A stretch of DNA of 64,000 nt from Denitratimonas sp037478135 (GTDB lineage: Bacteria; Pseudomonadota; Gammaproteobacteria; Xanthomonadales; Xanthomonadaceae), in contig NZ_JBBHDV010000001.1 in the NCBI RefSeq assembly GCF_037478135.1, positions 124,001-188,000 of the forward strand. The letters run 5' to 3'. Position 1 is the stretch's first letter, and the number at the start of each line of letters is the position of its first letter. The position numbers and the translations under genes are program-made. Below, in pieces: positions 7,742 to 15,718 of the stretch. Under the pieces are notes generated by a model. The model was not told the DNA's origin, made no database searches, and worked only from the letters and a program-made list of their open reading frames with translations.

Positions 7742-7795
7742 CGCGTCGATGAACCTCTGTCATGGCCTGAGGCGTGACAGAGGTTCACCGACGCG
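7742..7795 (+). repeat. Large perfect hairpin just downstream of rnpB
   Basis: TGAACCTCTGTCA (7750-7762) and TGACAGAGGTTCA (7775-7787) are perfect 13-bp inverted repeats around a 12-base loop. After one mismatch the stem continues with CGCGTCG (7742-7748) against CGACGCG (7789-7795), about 20 pairs in all. No T-run follows. It may help form or protect the rnpB 3' end. The remaining DNA to the mraZ promoter (7796-8152) holds only a short CGCCCGC/GCGGGCG stem near 7910-7930 and no gene. Confidence 0.6.
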
Positions 7796-8152
7796 GCCGA
7801 CATCGCTGGCCTGACGCAATACGGCCAGCAACCGGCCACAACGGCCAATCCGCCGGAAGCGAGGCCGGCGTCCCGGCCGGCTCCACACCCTGATCAATGA
7901 CGGCGCCCGCGGTCCTGCTGCGGGCGTTGTGCTGTCTGCGGTTCGCGCAATCGCGCGCATCGGCAAGCTGTGAAGCGCGTCTCGCTGTGCAGCGTGGAAA
8001 TCTGAGCGGCGCGCAGCCTCTTCTGAAGCCACTCTTTACGATTGTCCGCTAAATGCATGTATTGAATGGTGTTTGTCTGCGCCTGCGTGGGCCGGGGAAA
8101 AATATCAATCGCACCAATCGCTTGCGCCGCCCGGGCTGCATGAAATCCACGG

Positions 8153-8180
8153 TTGACACGGCTTTGAGCGATGCTAATGT
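8153..8180 (+). promoter_or_regulatory. Promoter of the dcw cluster (Pmra)
   Basis: TTGACA at 8153-8158 is followed after 16 bp by TAATGT (8175-8180), preceded by TG in the extended -10 position. Transcription would begin near 8187, immediately before the MraZ operator repeats. Confidence 0.75.
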
Positions 8181-8189
8181 GGCGCTTAG

Positions 8190-8224
8190 TAGGAATTTAT
8201 GGGATTTCGTGGTTTTTTGTGGGG
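8190..8224 (+). promoter_or_regulatory. MraZ operator
   Basis: TGGGA (8200), TGGTT (8210) and TGGGG (8220) recur at exactly 10-bp intervals, with a weaker TAGGA at 8190. MraZ is known to bind TGGGN-type direct repeats separated by 5 bp upstream of its own gene. The array starts within a few bases of the predicted transcription start and runs to the mraZ ribosome-binding site, so MraZ should autoregulate the cluster. Confidence 0.8.
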
Positions 8225-8228
8225 AATC

Positions 8229-8675
8229 ATGTTCCAGGGCGAAACCTCCATCACGATCGACGACAAGGGCAGGCTGGCGATTCCGACGGCCTACCGGGAG
8301 TTCGTTGCGCGCGAGTGTGGCAATCGCCTGGTGGTGACTTACCACCCCTACGAGGCTGGTTGCCTGTGGCTGTTTCCGCAGGGCGAATGGGAGAAGGTGC
8401 GCGACAGTGTCAGCCCGCTTCCGCAGGCCGTGCCCGGCCATCGCCTGTTGCAGATGAAGCTGATCGGTGCGGCGACCTTCGTGGAGCCGGACGGCGCCAG
8501 CCGCATCCTGCTGCCTTCCAGCCACCGCACCACCACCGGCATCGGCAAGAAGGCGGTGCTGATGGGGATGGGCAACAAGCTGGAAATCTGGAGCGAACAG
8601 GCGCATCTGGCGCAAATCCAGAAGATCATCGGCGAGGCGGATCTCAGCCCGGCGATGCTGGAACTGGTGCTCTAG
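8229..8675 (+). CDS. mraZ: Transcriptional regulator MraZ
   Basis: MraZ is the AbrB-fold repressor that opens dcw clusters. The 148-residue protein contains two tandem SpoVT-AbrB-like halves: FQGETSITIDDKGRLAIPTAYRE at the start, and about residues 75-120 with GAATFVEPDGASRILLPSSHR. The DKGRLAIPT and DGASRILLP strands are the family signature. The ATG at 8229 is chosen because GGGGAATC lies directly upstream and MFQGE is the conserved start. The gene ends 2 bp before rsmH. Confidence 0.95.
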   Translation: MFQGETSITIDDKGRLAIPTAYREFVARECGNRLVVTYHPYEAGCLWLFPQGEWEKVRDSVSPLPQAVPGHRLLQMKLIGAATFVEPDGASRILLPSSHRTTTGIGKKAVLMGMGNKLEIWSEQAHLAQIQKIIGEADLSPAMLELVL

Positions 8676-8677
8676 CC

Positions 8678-9616
8678 ATGGGCACGGGATCGGACTTCAC
8701 GACCCCCGCCCATGTCCCGGTGCTGTTTGCGGAGGCGCTCCACGCCCTCGCGGTACGACCGGACGGGAGGTATCTGGACGGCACCTTCGGCCGCGGCGGG
8801 CACGCCCGCGCGGTGCTGGAAAAGCTCGGCCCCGACGGACGGCTGCTGCTGATGGACAAGGATCCGGACGCCATCGCCGTGGCACATGAGCGCTTCGGTG
8901 CCGATCCGCGCGTGGCGATCCGCCAGGCCAGCTTCGCTACGCTGGCCGATTGGGACGAAACTGTGGCAGGTCTGGATGGCGTGCTGCTGGATCTGGGCGT
9001 GTCCTCGCCACAACTGGACGAGGCTCGGCGCGGTTTCAGTTTCCAGCACGATGGCCCGCTGGACATGCGGATGAATCCGGATACCGGCCAGAGCGCTGCC
9101 GATTTCCTTGCCCAGGCCGATGAAAAGACCATCGCCGATGTGCTCTGGCTGTACGGCGAGGAGCGCATGAGCCGCCGCATCGCGCGTGCCATCGTGGTGC
9201 GCCGCACCGAAGCGGCGCTGACCACGACCGCACAGCTGGCCGATCTGGTGGCCGCCACCATTGGTCGCCGCGAGCCGGGCAAGCATCCGGGCACGCGCAC
9301 CTTTCAAGCGCTGCGGATCCACGTAAACAGTGAACTGGACGATCTGCGCGAAGGTCTGGATGCGGCACTTGAACAATTGCGCCCGGCTGGCCGGCTGGCG
9401 GTGATCAGCTTCCATTCGCTTGAGGACCGCATCGTCAAACAGTTCATCGCCGGCCACGCGCGTGCACCGGCTGGCAACCGTCGCCTGCCGGAAGTTGCCG
9501 TCTTCGTTCCGAAACTGCGCGCCATCGGCGGCGCGGTGATGGCCAGCGAAGAAGAATTGGCGCGCAACCCGCGTGCCCGCAGCGCGGTGCTGCGTTGTGC
9601 GGAGAAGCTGGCATGA
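8678..9616 (+). CDS. rsmH: 16S rRNA (cytosine(1402)-N(4))-methyltransferase RsmH
   Basis: RsmH methylates N4 of C1402 in the ribosomal P site. The 312-residue protein begins with TTPAHVPVLFAEAL and has the SAM-binding DGTFGRGGHARAVL (about residue 35), LLLMDKDPDAI, VLLDLGVSSPQLDEARRGFSF and the C-terminal ISFHSLEDRIVKQF. These are all standard for MraW/RsmH. The ATG at 8678 follows the mraZ stop by two bases. The stop overlaps the ftsL start as ATGA. Confidence 0.95.
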   Translation: MGTGSDFTTPAHVPVLFAEALHALAVRPDGRYLDGTFGRGGHARAVLEKLGPDGRLLLMDKDPDAIAVAHERFGADPRVAIRQASFATLADWDETVAGLDGVLLDLGVSSPQLDEARRGFSFQHDGPLDMRMNPDTGQSAADFLAQADEKTIADVLWLYGEERMSRRIARAIVVRRTEAALTTTAQLADLVAATIGRREPGKHPGTRTFQALRIHVNSELDDLREGLDAALEQLRPAGRLAVISFHSLEDRIVKQFIAGHARAPAGNRRLPEVAVFVPKLRAIGGAVMASEEELARNPRARSAVLRCAEKLA

Positions 9617-9882
9617 GCCTGCGCCTGCTCGGCATCTCGCTGCTGACCCTGGTGCTGGTGGCCAGTGCCATCGGCGTGGTGCACAGCCGCCACCAGCATC
9701 GCCTCGCGTTCGCCGAACTGTCGCGGCTGGAGCGCGTGCGCGACGAGCTCAATATCGATTTCGACCGCCTGCAGATCGAGATCGCGACGCTGGCCGATAT
9801 CGCGCGGATCGAGCAGCAGGCGATGCGCCAGCTCGATATGCGCTTTCCCGAAGCCGCTGATGTCGTAGTGGTGAAGCCATGA
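9613..9882 (+). CDS. ftsL: Cell division protein FtsL
   Basis: FtsL is a bitopic divisome protein that pairs with FtsB and FtsQ and helps activate FtsWI. The 89-residue product has one transmembrane helix (about residues 5-22, LLGISLLTLVLVASAIGVV) and a periplasmic coiled coil (about 28-70). Sequence conservation in FtsL is low, so size, topology and position between rsmH and ftsI carry the call. It overlaps both neighbours by four bases. Confidence 0.93.
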   Translation: MSLRLLGISLLTLVLVASAIGVVHSRHQHRLAFAELSRLERVRDELNIDFDRLQIEIATLADIARIEQQAMRQLDMRFPEAADVVVVKP

Positions 9883-11798
9883 GCCGCCGGCGCGACAGCC
9901 GCATCGGCGGCAAGGGCAATATGCCGCGCCCACGCGCCCGCGCGGTCGATACGCGCGGGCGGATGAAGGTCGTGGCCGGCGTGCTCGGGCTGTGCTGCGC
10001 TTCGCTGGTGGCGCGCGCGGTCGATCTGCAGTTGCTGCACAACGATTTCTACCAGCGCGAAGGCGACGCGCGCTTTCTGCGTGATCTGCCGATTGCCGCC
10101 TCGCGCGGCATGATCACCGACCGCAATGGCGAGCCGCTGGCGGTGTCCAGCCCGGTGGATTCGATCTGGGTCAATCCGCGTCTGCTGCTGGAGCACGAAC
10201 GCGCGCATCGGCAGGAACTGGCCGAGGACGCATCCGCGCCAGCGGAAGACAACGCGCCTGCTAAAAAGAAGAAGTGGAAGCACGTCGACTGCATTGGTGA
10301 GTTGGCTGCGGCGCTGGAGATTGCGCCGCCGGTGCTGCGCGAGCGTCTGGAGGGCCGTGCCGACAAGGAATTCATCTGGCTGCGCCGGCATGTGAATCCG
10401 GATCAGGCCGAGGCGATTCTGGCGGTGGATGTGCCGGGGTTGTCGTCACAGCGCGAATTCCGTCGCTTCTATCCGCTCGGTGAAGTGGCCGCGCATGTGC
10501 TGGGCTTCACCAATATCGACGACAAGGGCCAGGAAGGGCTGGAACTGGCCTATGACGAATGGCTGACCGGCAAGCAAGGAACCAAGCGCGTGATCCGCGA
10601 TGGCGAAGGCCGCCAGGTGGCGAGCGTTGATCTGCTGCAGGCGGCCGAACCGGGCCGTCCGCTGGCGCTGTCGATCGACCGCCGCCTGCAACATCTGGCG
10701 CACCGCGCGCTGGGCAAGGCGATGAAGGACAACGCCGCCGAAACCGGTTCCATCGTGGTGCTGGACGTGAACACCGGCGAAGTGCTGGCGATGGTCAACC
10801 ATCCCAGCTACAACCCCAATTCGCGCGAAGGTTCCACTCCGCAGTCGCGCCGCAACCGCGCCGTCACCGACGTGTTCGAACCCGGTTCCACGTTCAAGAC
10901 CTTCATCGTCGGCGCCGCGCTGGAAACCGGCAAGGTGACGCCGGATACCCCAATCGAAACCTGGCCCGGTACGATGCAGGTGGCCGGCCACACGGTGCGT
11001 GACGTGCGCAATTTCGGCACCGTTTCGCCAACCCGGCTGCTGACCAAATCCAGCAACGTCGGCGTCGTGAAGCTGGCGATGGAGATGCCCTCCGAACATA
11101 TCCACGACGTGCTGCGCCGCTTCGGCTTCGGTGAGCTGACCGGCATCGGATTCCCAGGCGAGGCGGGCGGCGTACTGCCGTCGCCGCGCAACTGGGGCAC
11201 CTTGCCGAAGGCGACGATCTCGTTCGGATACGGGATTTCCGTGACCGCGTTGCAGCTGGCGCAGGCCTATGCCGTGATCGGCAATGGCGGGCGCCTGGTG
11301 TCGCCGAGCTTTCTCAAGGATCCGGAGCCGCAGGCGCGGGCGGTGATCGATCCGGATATCGCGCAGGATTTGCTGGACATGCTGGAAACCGTAATCGGGC
11401 CAGAAGGCACGGCGCGGCGTGCGGCCATTTCCGGTTATCGCGTGGCGGGCAAGAGCGGCACCTCGCGCAAGGCCGCCGGCGGCGGTTACGACCGGCGCTA
11501 TGTCAGCCTGTTCGCCGGCCTGGTGCCGGCCAGCAATCCGCGCTTTGCCGTGGTGGTGGTGATCGACGATCCGCGCAGCACCGATGCCAACGGCAACCAG
11601 GTGTATTACGGCGGTGCGGTGGCCGCGCCGGTGTTCCACGATGTCATGGATGGCGCGCTGCGCATCATGGACGTGCAACCCGACGATGTGCAGCAGTGGT
11701 ATGTGGCCGCGCCGCGCCCGGCCTTGCCGCCGCCGGCACCGGGTGCGCTGCCGCCGGAAGCCGAGTCGGTGCCGGATCTGTTCGAGGGCACGCCATGA
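9879..11798 (+). CDS. ftsI: Septal peptidoglycan transpeptidase FtsI (PBP3)
   Basis: FtsI cross-links septal peptidoglycan with FtsW. The 639-residue class B PBP has a short cytoplasmic tail, one membrane anchor near residues 30-50, a dimerisation domain (about 65-270) and the transpeptidase domain. Active-site motifs are STFK with the acylated serine at residue 337, SSN near 393 and KSGT starting at lysine 525. A lysine-rich insertion (PAKKKKWKHV, about residue 130) in the N-terminal domain is longer than in E. coli. A Pro-rich tail ends the protein. Its start and stop overlap ftsL and murE. Confidence 0.96.
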   Translation: MSRRRDSRIGGKGNMPRPRARAVDTRGRMKVVAGVLGLCCASLVARAVDLQLLHNDFYQREGDARFLRDLPIAASRGMITDRNGEPLAVSSPVDSIWVNPRLLLEHERAHRQELAEDASAPAEDNAPAKKKKWKHVDCIGELAAALEIAPPVLRERLEGRADKEFIWLRRHVNPDQAEAILAVDVPGLSSQREFRRFYPLGEVAAHVLGFTNIDDKGQEGLELAYDEWLTGKQGTKRVIRDGEGRQVASVDLLQAAEPGRPLALSIDRRLQHLAHRALGKAMKDNAAETGSIVVLDVNTGEVLAMVNHPSYNPNSREGSTPQSRRNRAVTDVFEPGSTFKTFIVGAALETGKVTPDTPIETWPGTMQVAGHTVRDVRNFGTVSPTRLLTKSSNVGVVKLAMEMPSEHIHDVLRRFGFGELTGIGFPGEAGGVLPSPRNWGTLPKATISFGYGISVTALQLAQAYAVIGNGGRLVSPSFLKDPEPQARAVIDPDIAQDLLDMLETVIGPEGTARRAAISGYRVAGKSGTSRKAAGGGYDRRYVSLFAGLVPASNPRFAVVVVIDDPRSTDANGNQVYYGGAVAAPVFHDVMDGALRIMDVQPDDVQQWYVAAPRPALPPPAPGALPPEAESVPDLFEGTP

Positions 11799-13270
11799 GC
11801 ATGCGACTTGACCACTTGTTGCAGGACATCGCACCGGCGCCGGCACCGGAGTTGGCTGGATTGGAGCTGGCCGGGCTGACGCTGGACAGCCGTCAGGTTG
11901 CGCCCGGCAGTGCCTTCGTCGCCTTGCCGGGGCTGCGTGGGCATGGCCTGGCATTCGCTGCCGAGGCGCAGCGCCGGGGGGCGGCTGCCGTACTGTATGA
12001 CGCGCCGCCGCCGGATATCCAGCCGCCGCACGGTGCGCTGCCGGTGCCGGGTTTGCGTTCGCAGCTGGGCCGCATCGCAGACCGGTTCTTCGGTGCGCCT
12101 TCGCAGGCACTGCGCGTGGTCGGCGTCACCGGCACCAATGGCAAGACCTCCACCGTGCAATTGCTGGCCCAGGCGTTGACCGCCGCCGGACATCGCGCCG
12201 GCAGCATCGGCACGCTGGGCACCGGTTTCCCCGGCGAGTTGCGCGAAAGCGGCCACACCACGCCGGATGTGATCGCGGTGCACGCTGCGCTGGCGTCGAT
12301 GCGCGATGCTGGCGCCACCGATGTGGTGATGGAAGTGTCCTCGCACGCGCTGGATCAGGGCCGCGTGGATGCGGTGCGTTTCCAGATTGCCGTGTTCACC
12401 AACCTGAGCCGCGATCATCTCGATTACCACTCCGACATGGCCGCCTACGGCGCAGCCAAGGCGCGCCTGTTCGCCTGGCCGGAGCTGAAGGCGGCGGTCA
12501 TCAATCTGGATGACACCTTCGGCGCCGCACTGGCTGCCGAACTGCCGCCGACGGTGGAACAGGTCGGCGTCAGCAGTCGCGGGGCGGAAGCTGCACGTTT
12601 GTGCGCCGAAAATATCGAGCCTTCCGCTGCTGGAATCAGCTTCGATCTGGTGCGTGGTACGCAGCGCGCATCGGTGCGCAGCCCACTGCTGGGCCGTTTC
12701 AATATCGACAACCTGCTGGCCGTGGCCGGTGTGCTGGAAGCCTTCGGCTGGCCGCTGCACCAGATTGCGGCGGCGCTTGCGGATCTGCAGCCGGTACCCG
12801 GCCGCATGGGCCGGCTCGGTGGCGATGGCCGCCAGCCGCTGGTGGTGGTGGACTACGCCCATACCCCCGATGCGCTGGAACAGGCGCTGGCCAGCCTGCG
12901 TGAACACACCGCCGGGCGGCTGCTGTGCGTATTCGGCTGCGGTGGCGAGCGCGATGCCGGCAAACGCCCGCAGATGGCGGCGATTGCGCAGGCGCGCGCC
13001 GATGCGGTGCTGGTGACCGACGACAATCCGCGCGGTGAGGATGGCGATGCGATCGTCGCCGACATCCTTGCCGGCTTCAGCGACCGCAGCATCGTGAGTG
13101 TGGAGCGCGATCGTGCCCGCGCCATCGCGCGCGCCATCGGCCAGGCGCAGCCCGGCGATACCGTGCTGATCGCCGGCAAGGGTCATGAGCCGTATCAGGA
13201 AATCGCCGGCGTGCGGCATCCCTTCGATGACCGCACCATTGCCGCGCAGATGCTGGAGGGCAGGGCATGA
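11795..13270 (+). CDS. murE: UDP-MurNAc-L-Ala-D-Glu:meso-diaminopimelate ligase MurE
   Basis: MurE adds the third residue of the stem peptide in the cytoplasm. The 491-residue Mur ligase has the ATP loop GTNGKTS at residue 113, the HTTPD motif, SSHALDQGR, and NLSRDHLDYH. The DNPR motif at residue 410 is the marker for meso-diaminopimelate rather than lysine. The ATG at 11795 overlaps the ftsI stop; the longer open frame upstream is antisense-free but inside ftsI. Confidence 0.96.
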   Translation: MSMRLDHLLQDIAPAPAPELAGLELAGLTLDSRQVAPGSAFVALPGLRGHGLAFAAEAQRRGAAAVLYDAPPPDIQPPHGALPVPGLRSQLGRIADRFFGAPSQALRVVGVTGTNGKTSTVQLLAQALTAAGHRAGSIGTLGTGFPGELRESGHTTPDVIAVHAALASMRDAGATDVVMEVSSHALDQGRVDAVRFQIAVFTNLSRDHLDYHSDMAAYGAAKARLFAWPELKAAVINLDDTFGAALAAELPPTVEQVGVSSRGAEAARLCAENIEPSAAGISFDLVRGTQRASVRSPLLGRFNIDNLLAVAGVLEAFGWPLHQIAAALADLQPVPGRMGRLGGDGRQPLVVVDYAHTPDALEQALASLREHTAGRLLCVFGCGGERDAGKRPQMAAIAQARADAVLVTDDNPRGEDGDAIVADILAGFSDRSIVSVERDRARAIARAIGQAQPGDTVLIAGKGHEPYQEIAGVRHPFDDRTIAAQMLEGRA

Positions 13271-14649
13271 AGCCGTTGCCCCTGAGCACGCTGGCCACCT
13301 GGTGCGATGCCCGCCTGCATGGTGAGGACACCACGGTGCACGCGATTGGCAATGACACCCGCCGCTTGCAGCCGGGCAGTCTGTATGTCGCGCTGCGCGG
13401 CGAGAACTTTGACGGCCACGATTTCTGTGCTGCGGCGATGCAGGCTGGCGCTGCGGCATTGCTGGTGGCGCAGGAAATGCCGCTGCCTCTGCCGCAACTG
13501 GTCTGCGCCGATCCGCTGCGTGCGCTGGGCCGGATCGCCGCCGGTCTGGCCGCCACCCGCGCCACGCGCGTGATCGGCATCACCGGCAGCAGCGGCAAGA
13601 CCACGACCCGAACCCTGTTGCACTCGATCCTGCAGCGCCCCGATGCGCGCATCTGGTCCAACCCCGGCAACCACAACAACGAGATCGGCCTGCCGCTGGC
13701 GCTGATCGCACAGCCGGAAGATGCGCGCATCGGCATTTACGAAATGGGCGCCGGTGCACCGGGCGACATCGCCTGGCTGGCCGGCATCGCGCGCCCGCAC
13801 ATCGCGCTGGTGACCAATATCGCGCCAGCGCATCTGGAACGCATGGGCAGCCTGCTCGGCATCGCCGACACCAAGGCGGCGATTTTCGATGCGCTGCCGG
13901 CCGACGGCATCGCCGTGGTCAACGCTGACGATGCCTTCGCACCGTATTTCATCGAACGTGCCGGTACGCGCCAGGTGATCCGCTACGCGCTGGATGCCAG
14001 CGCCGAAGTCGTGGCCGAGGCGGTCGAGGAAGGTGAACACGGCAGCCGCTTCCTGCTGCGCAGCCCGTGGGGCCAGGTGTGGATCGAGCTGCCGTTGCCG
14101 GGCCGCCATCAGATTTCCAACGCGCTGGCGGCGGCCACGTTGGCCATGGCCGCCGGCGCTTCGCTGCAGGACGTGTCCGAGGGCCTGATGCAAGCCCGTG
14201 GCGTGCCCGGCCGGCAGCAGCCGCATCAACTTTCCAGCGGCGCGTTGCTGCTGGACGACAGTTACAACGCCAACCCCGGCTCGGTCGCGGCCGCGATCGC
14301 GCTGCTGGCCACGCAGGCCAAGGCGCGCGACGCGCAGGCCTGGCTGGTGCTGGGCGATATGCGCGAGCTTGGGCCCGGTGCGGCGGTGCTGCATGCGGAA
14401 GTCGGCCAGCGTGCACGCGAGGCCGGACTGGCGCGGGTGCTCAGTGTCGGAGAGATGAGCCGGCACGCGGTGCAGGCCTTCGGCGTGGGTGGCGAACATT
14501 TCGCCGATCAGGCAGCGCTGGTGCAGCGGCTGCGGGGATTGCTGGCGCCGGATGTGGTGTGCCTGGTCAAGGGTTCGCGCGGCAGTCGGATGGATCGTGT
14601 GGTGGCGGCGCTGACCGGCGTCGGAGAGGAGGACGGTCATGCTGCTTGA
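13267..14649 (+). CDS. murF: UDP-MurNAc-tripeptide:D-Ala-D-Ala ligase MurF
   Basis: MurF attaches the D-Ala-D-Ala dipeptide, completing the UDP-MurNAc-pentapeptide. The 460-residue Mur ligase shows GITGSSGKTTTRTLL near residue 100, GNHNNEIGLPL, EMGAGAPGDI, NIAPAHLERMGS, and DDSYNANPGS around residue 335, all typical of MurF. It overlaps murE by four bases and mraY by eleven. Confidence 0.96.
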   Translation: MKPLPLSTLATWCDARLHGEDTTVHAIGNDTRRLQPGSLYVALRGENFDGHDFCAAAMQAGAAALLVAQEMPLPLPQLVCADPLRALGRIAAGLAATRATRVIGITGSSGKTTTRTLLHSILQRPDARIWSNPGNHNNEIGLPLALIAQPEDARIGIYEMGAGAPGDIAWLAGIARPHIALVTNIAPAHLERMGSLLGIADTKAAIFDALPADGIAVVNADDAFAPYFIERAGTRQVIRYALDASAEVVAEAVEEGEHGSRFLLRSPWGQVWIELPLPGRHQISNALAAATLAMAAGASLQDVSEGLMQARGVPGRQQPHQLSSGALLLDDSYNANPGSVAAAIALLATQAKARDAQAWLVLGDMRELGPGAAVLHAEVGQRAREAGLARVLSVGEMSRHAVQAFGVGGEHFADQAALVQRLRGLLAPDVVCLVKGSRGSRMDRVVAALTGVGEEDGHAA

Positions 14650-15718
14650 ACTGACTCGCCGGCTGAAGGAGCTGGACGATTTCTTCGCATTGTTCGACTA
14701 CATCACGGTGCGCGCGATCCTGGCGACGCTGACCGCGCTGGTGCTGGCACTGTGGCTGGGGCCGACGGTGATCCGCCGGCTGGCGGCGCTGAAAGGCCAG
14801 CCGATCCGCAGCGATGGGCCGCAGTCGCACCTGTCCAAGGCCGGCACCCCGACGATGGGTGGCGCGCTGATCCTGTTCTCGGTATCGGCCGCGACCCTGC
14901 TCTGGGGCGATTTGCGCAATCGTTATGTCTGGCTGGTGCTGGCGGTGCTGCTGGGCTTCGGCCTGATCGGCTGGCTGGACGACTGGATCAAGGTCGCAAA
15001 GCGCGATCCGAAGGGCCTGCGCTCGCGTACCAAGTATCTGTTGCAGTCGATTTTCGGGCTGGCCGCCGGCGTGTTCCTGTTCGCCACCGCCGATGCAGCT
15101 TCCAACACCACGCTGTATCTGCCGCTACTGAAAAACGTGGCGATTCCACTTGGTGCCGGGCTGGTGGTGATCGCGTATTTCTGGGTCGTCGGGTTTTCCA
15201 ATGCAGTCAATCTGACCGATGGCCTGGACGGGCTGGCGATCATGCCCTGCGTGCTGGTGGCCGGTGGTCTGGGTGTGTTCGCCTATGTCTCCGGCCATGC
15301 GCAGTTCGCCGCCTATCTGCAGATCCCGGCGGTGCCCGGTGCCGGCGAACTGGCGATCATCTGCGCGGCCATCGGTGGCGCCGGGCTGGGCTTCCTGTGG
15401 TTCAACACCTATCCGGCGCAGGTCTTCATGGGCGACATCGGCGCGCTGGCGCTGGGAGCGGCGCTGGGCGCCATTGCCGTGATCGTGCGGCAGGAGCTGG
15501 TACTGGTGATCATGGGTGGCATCTTCGTGATCGAAACGCTGTCGGTGATGGTGCAGGTGGCCAGCTTCAAGCTGACCGGCAGGCGCGTGTTCCGGATGGC
15601 ACCGATCCACCACCACTTCGAGCTCAAGGGCTGGCCCGAGCCGCGCGTGATCGTGCGTTTCTGGATCATCACCGTGGTGCTGGTGCTGGTCGGTCTTGCG
15701 ACGTTGAAGGTGCGCTGA
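14639..15718 (+). CDS. mraY: Phospho-N-acetylmuramoyl-pentapeptide transferase MraY
   Basis: MraY makes lipid I by moving phospho-MurNAc-pentapeptide to undecaprenyl phosphate. The 359-residue polytopic protein has SDGPQSHLSKAGTPTMGG near residue 60, LDDWIKV, NLTDGLDGLA, the catalytic FMGDIGALALG, and the HHHFELKGWPEPRVIVRFW segment near the C-terminus. In most gammaproteobacteria murD comes next; here the stop overlaps the start of ftsW directly (TGATG). Confidence 0.96.
   Translation: MLLELTRRLKELDDFFALFDYITVRAILATLTALVLALWLGPTVIRRLAALKGQPIRSDGPQSHLSKAGTPTMGGALILFSVSAATLLWGDLRNRYVWLVLAVLLGFGLIGWLDDWIKVAKRDPKGLRSRTKYLLQSIFGLAAGVFLFATADAASNTTLYLPLLKNVAIPLGAGLVVIAYFWVVGFSNAVNLTDGLDGLAIMPCVLVAGGLGVFAYVSGHAQFAAYLQIPAVPGAGELAIICAAIGGAGLGFLWFNTYPAQVFMGDIGALALGAALGAIAVIVRQELVLVIMGGIFVIETLSVMVQVASFKLTGRRVFRMAPIHHHFELKGWPEPRVIVRFWIITVVLVLVGLATLKVR

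Noticed and set aside
7750..7787. CRISPR-like or tRNA element behind rnpB
   Set aside because: Only one palindrome is present, with no repeat-spacer array and no tRNA arms.
14752..15717. Long open frame fused to the N-terminus of FtsW
   Set aside because: It is the off-frame shadow of mraY; FtsW starts at 15718 in the usual overlap.
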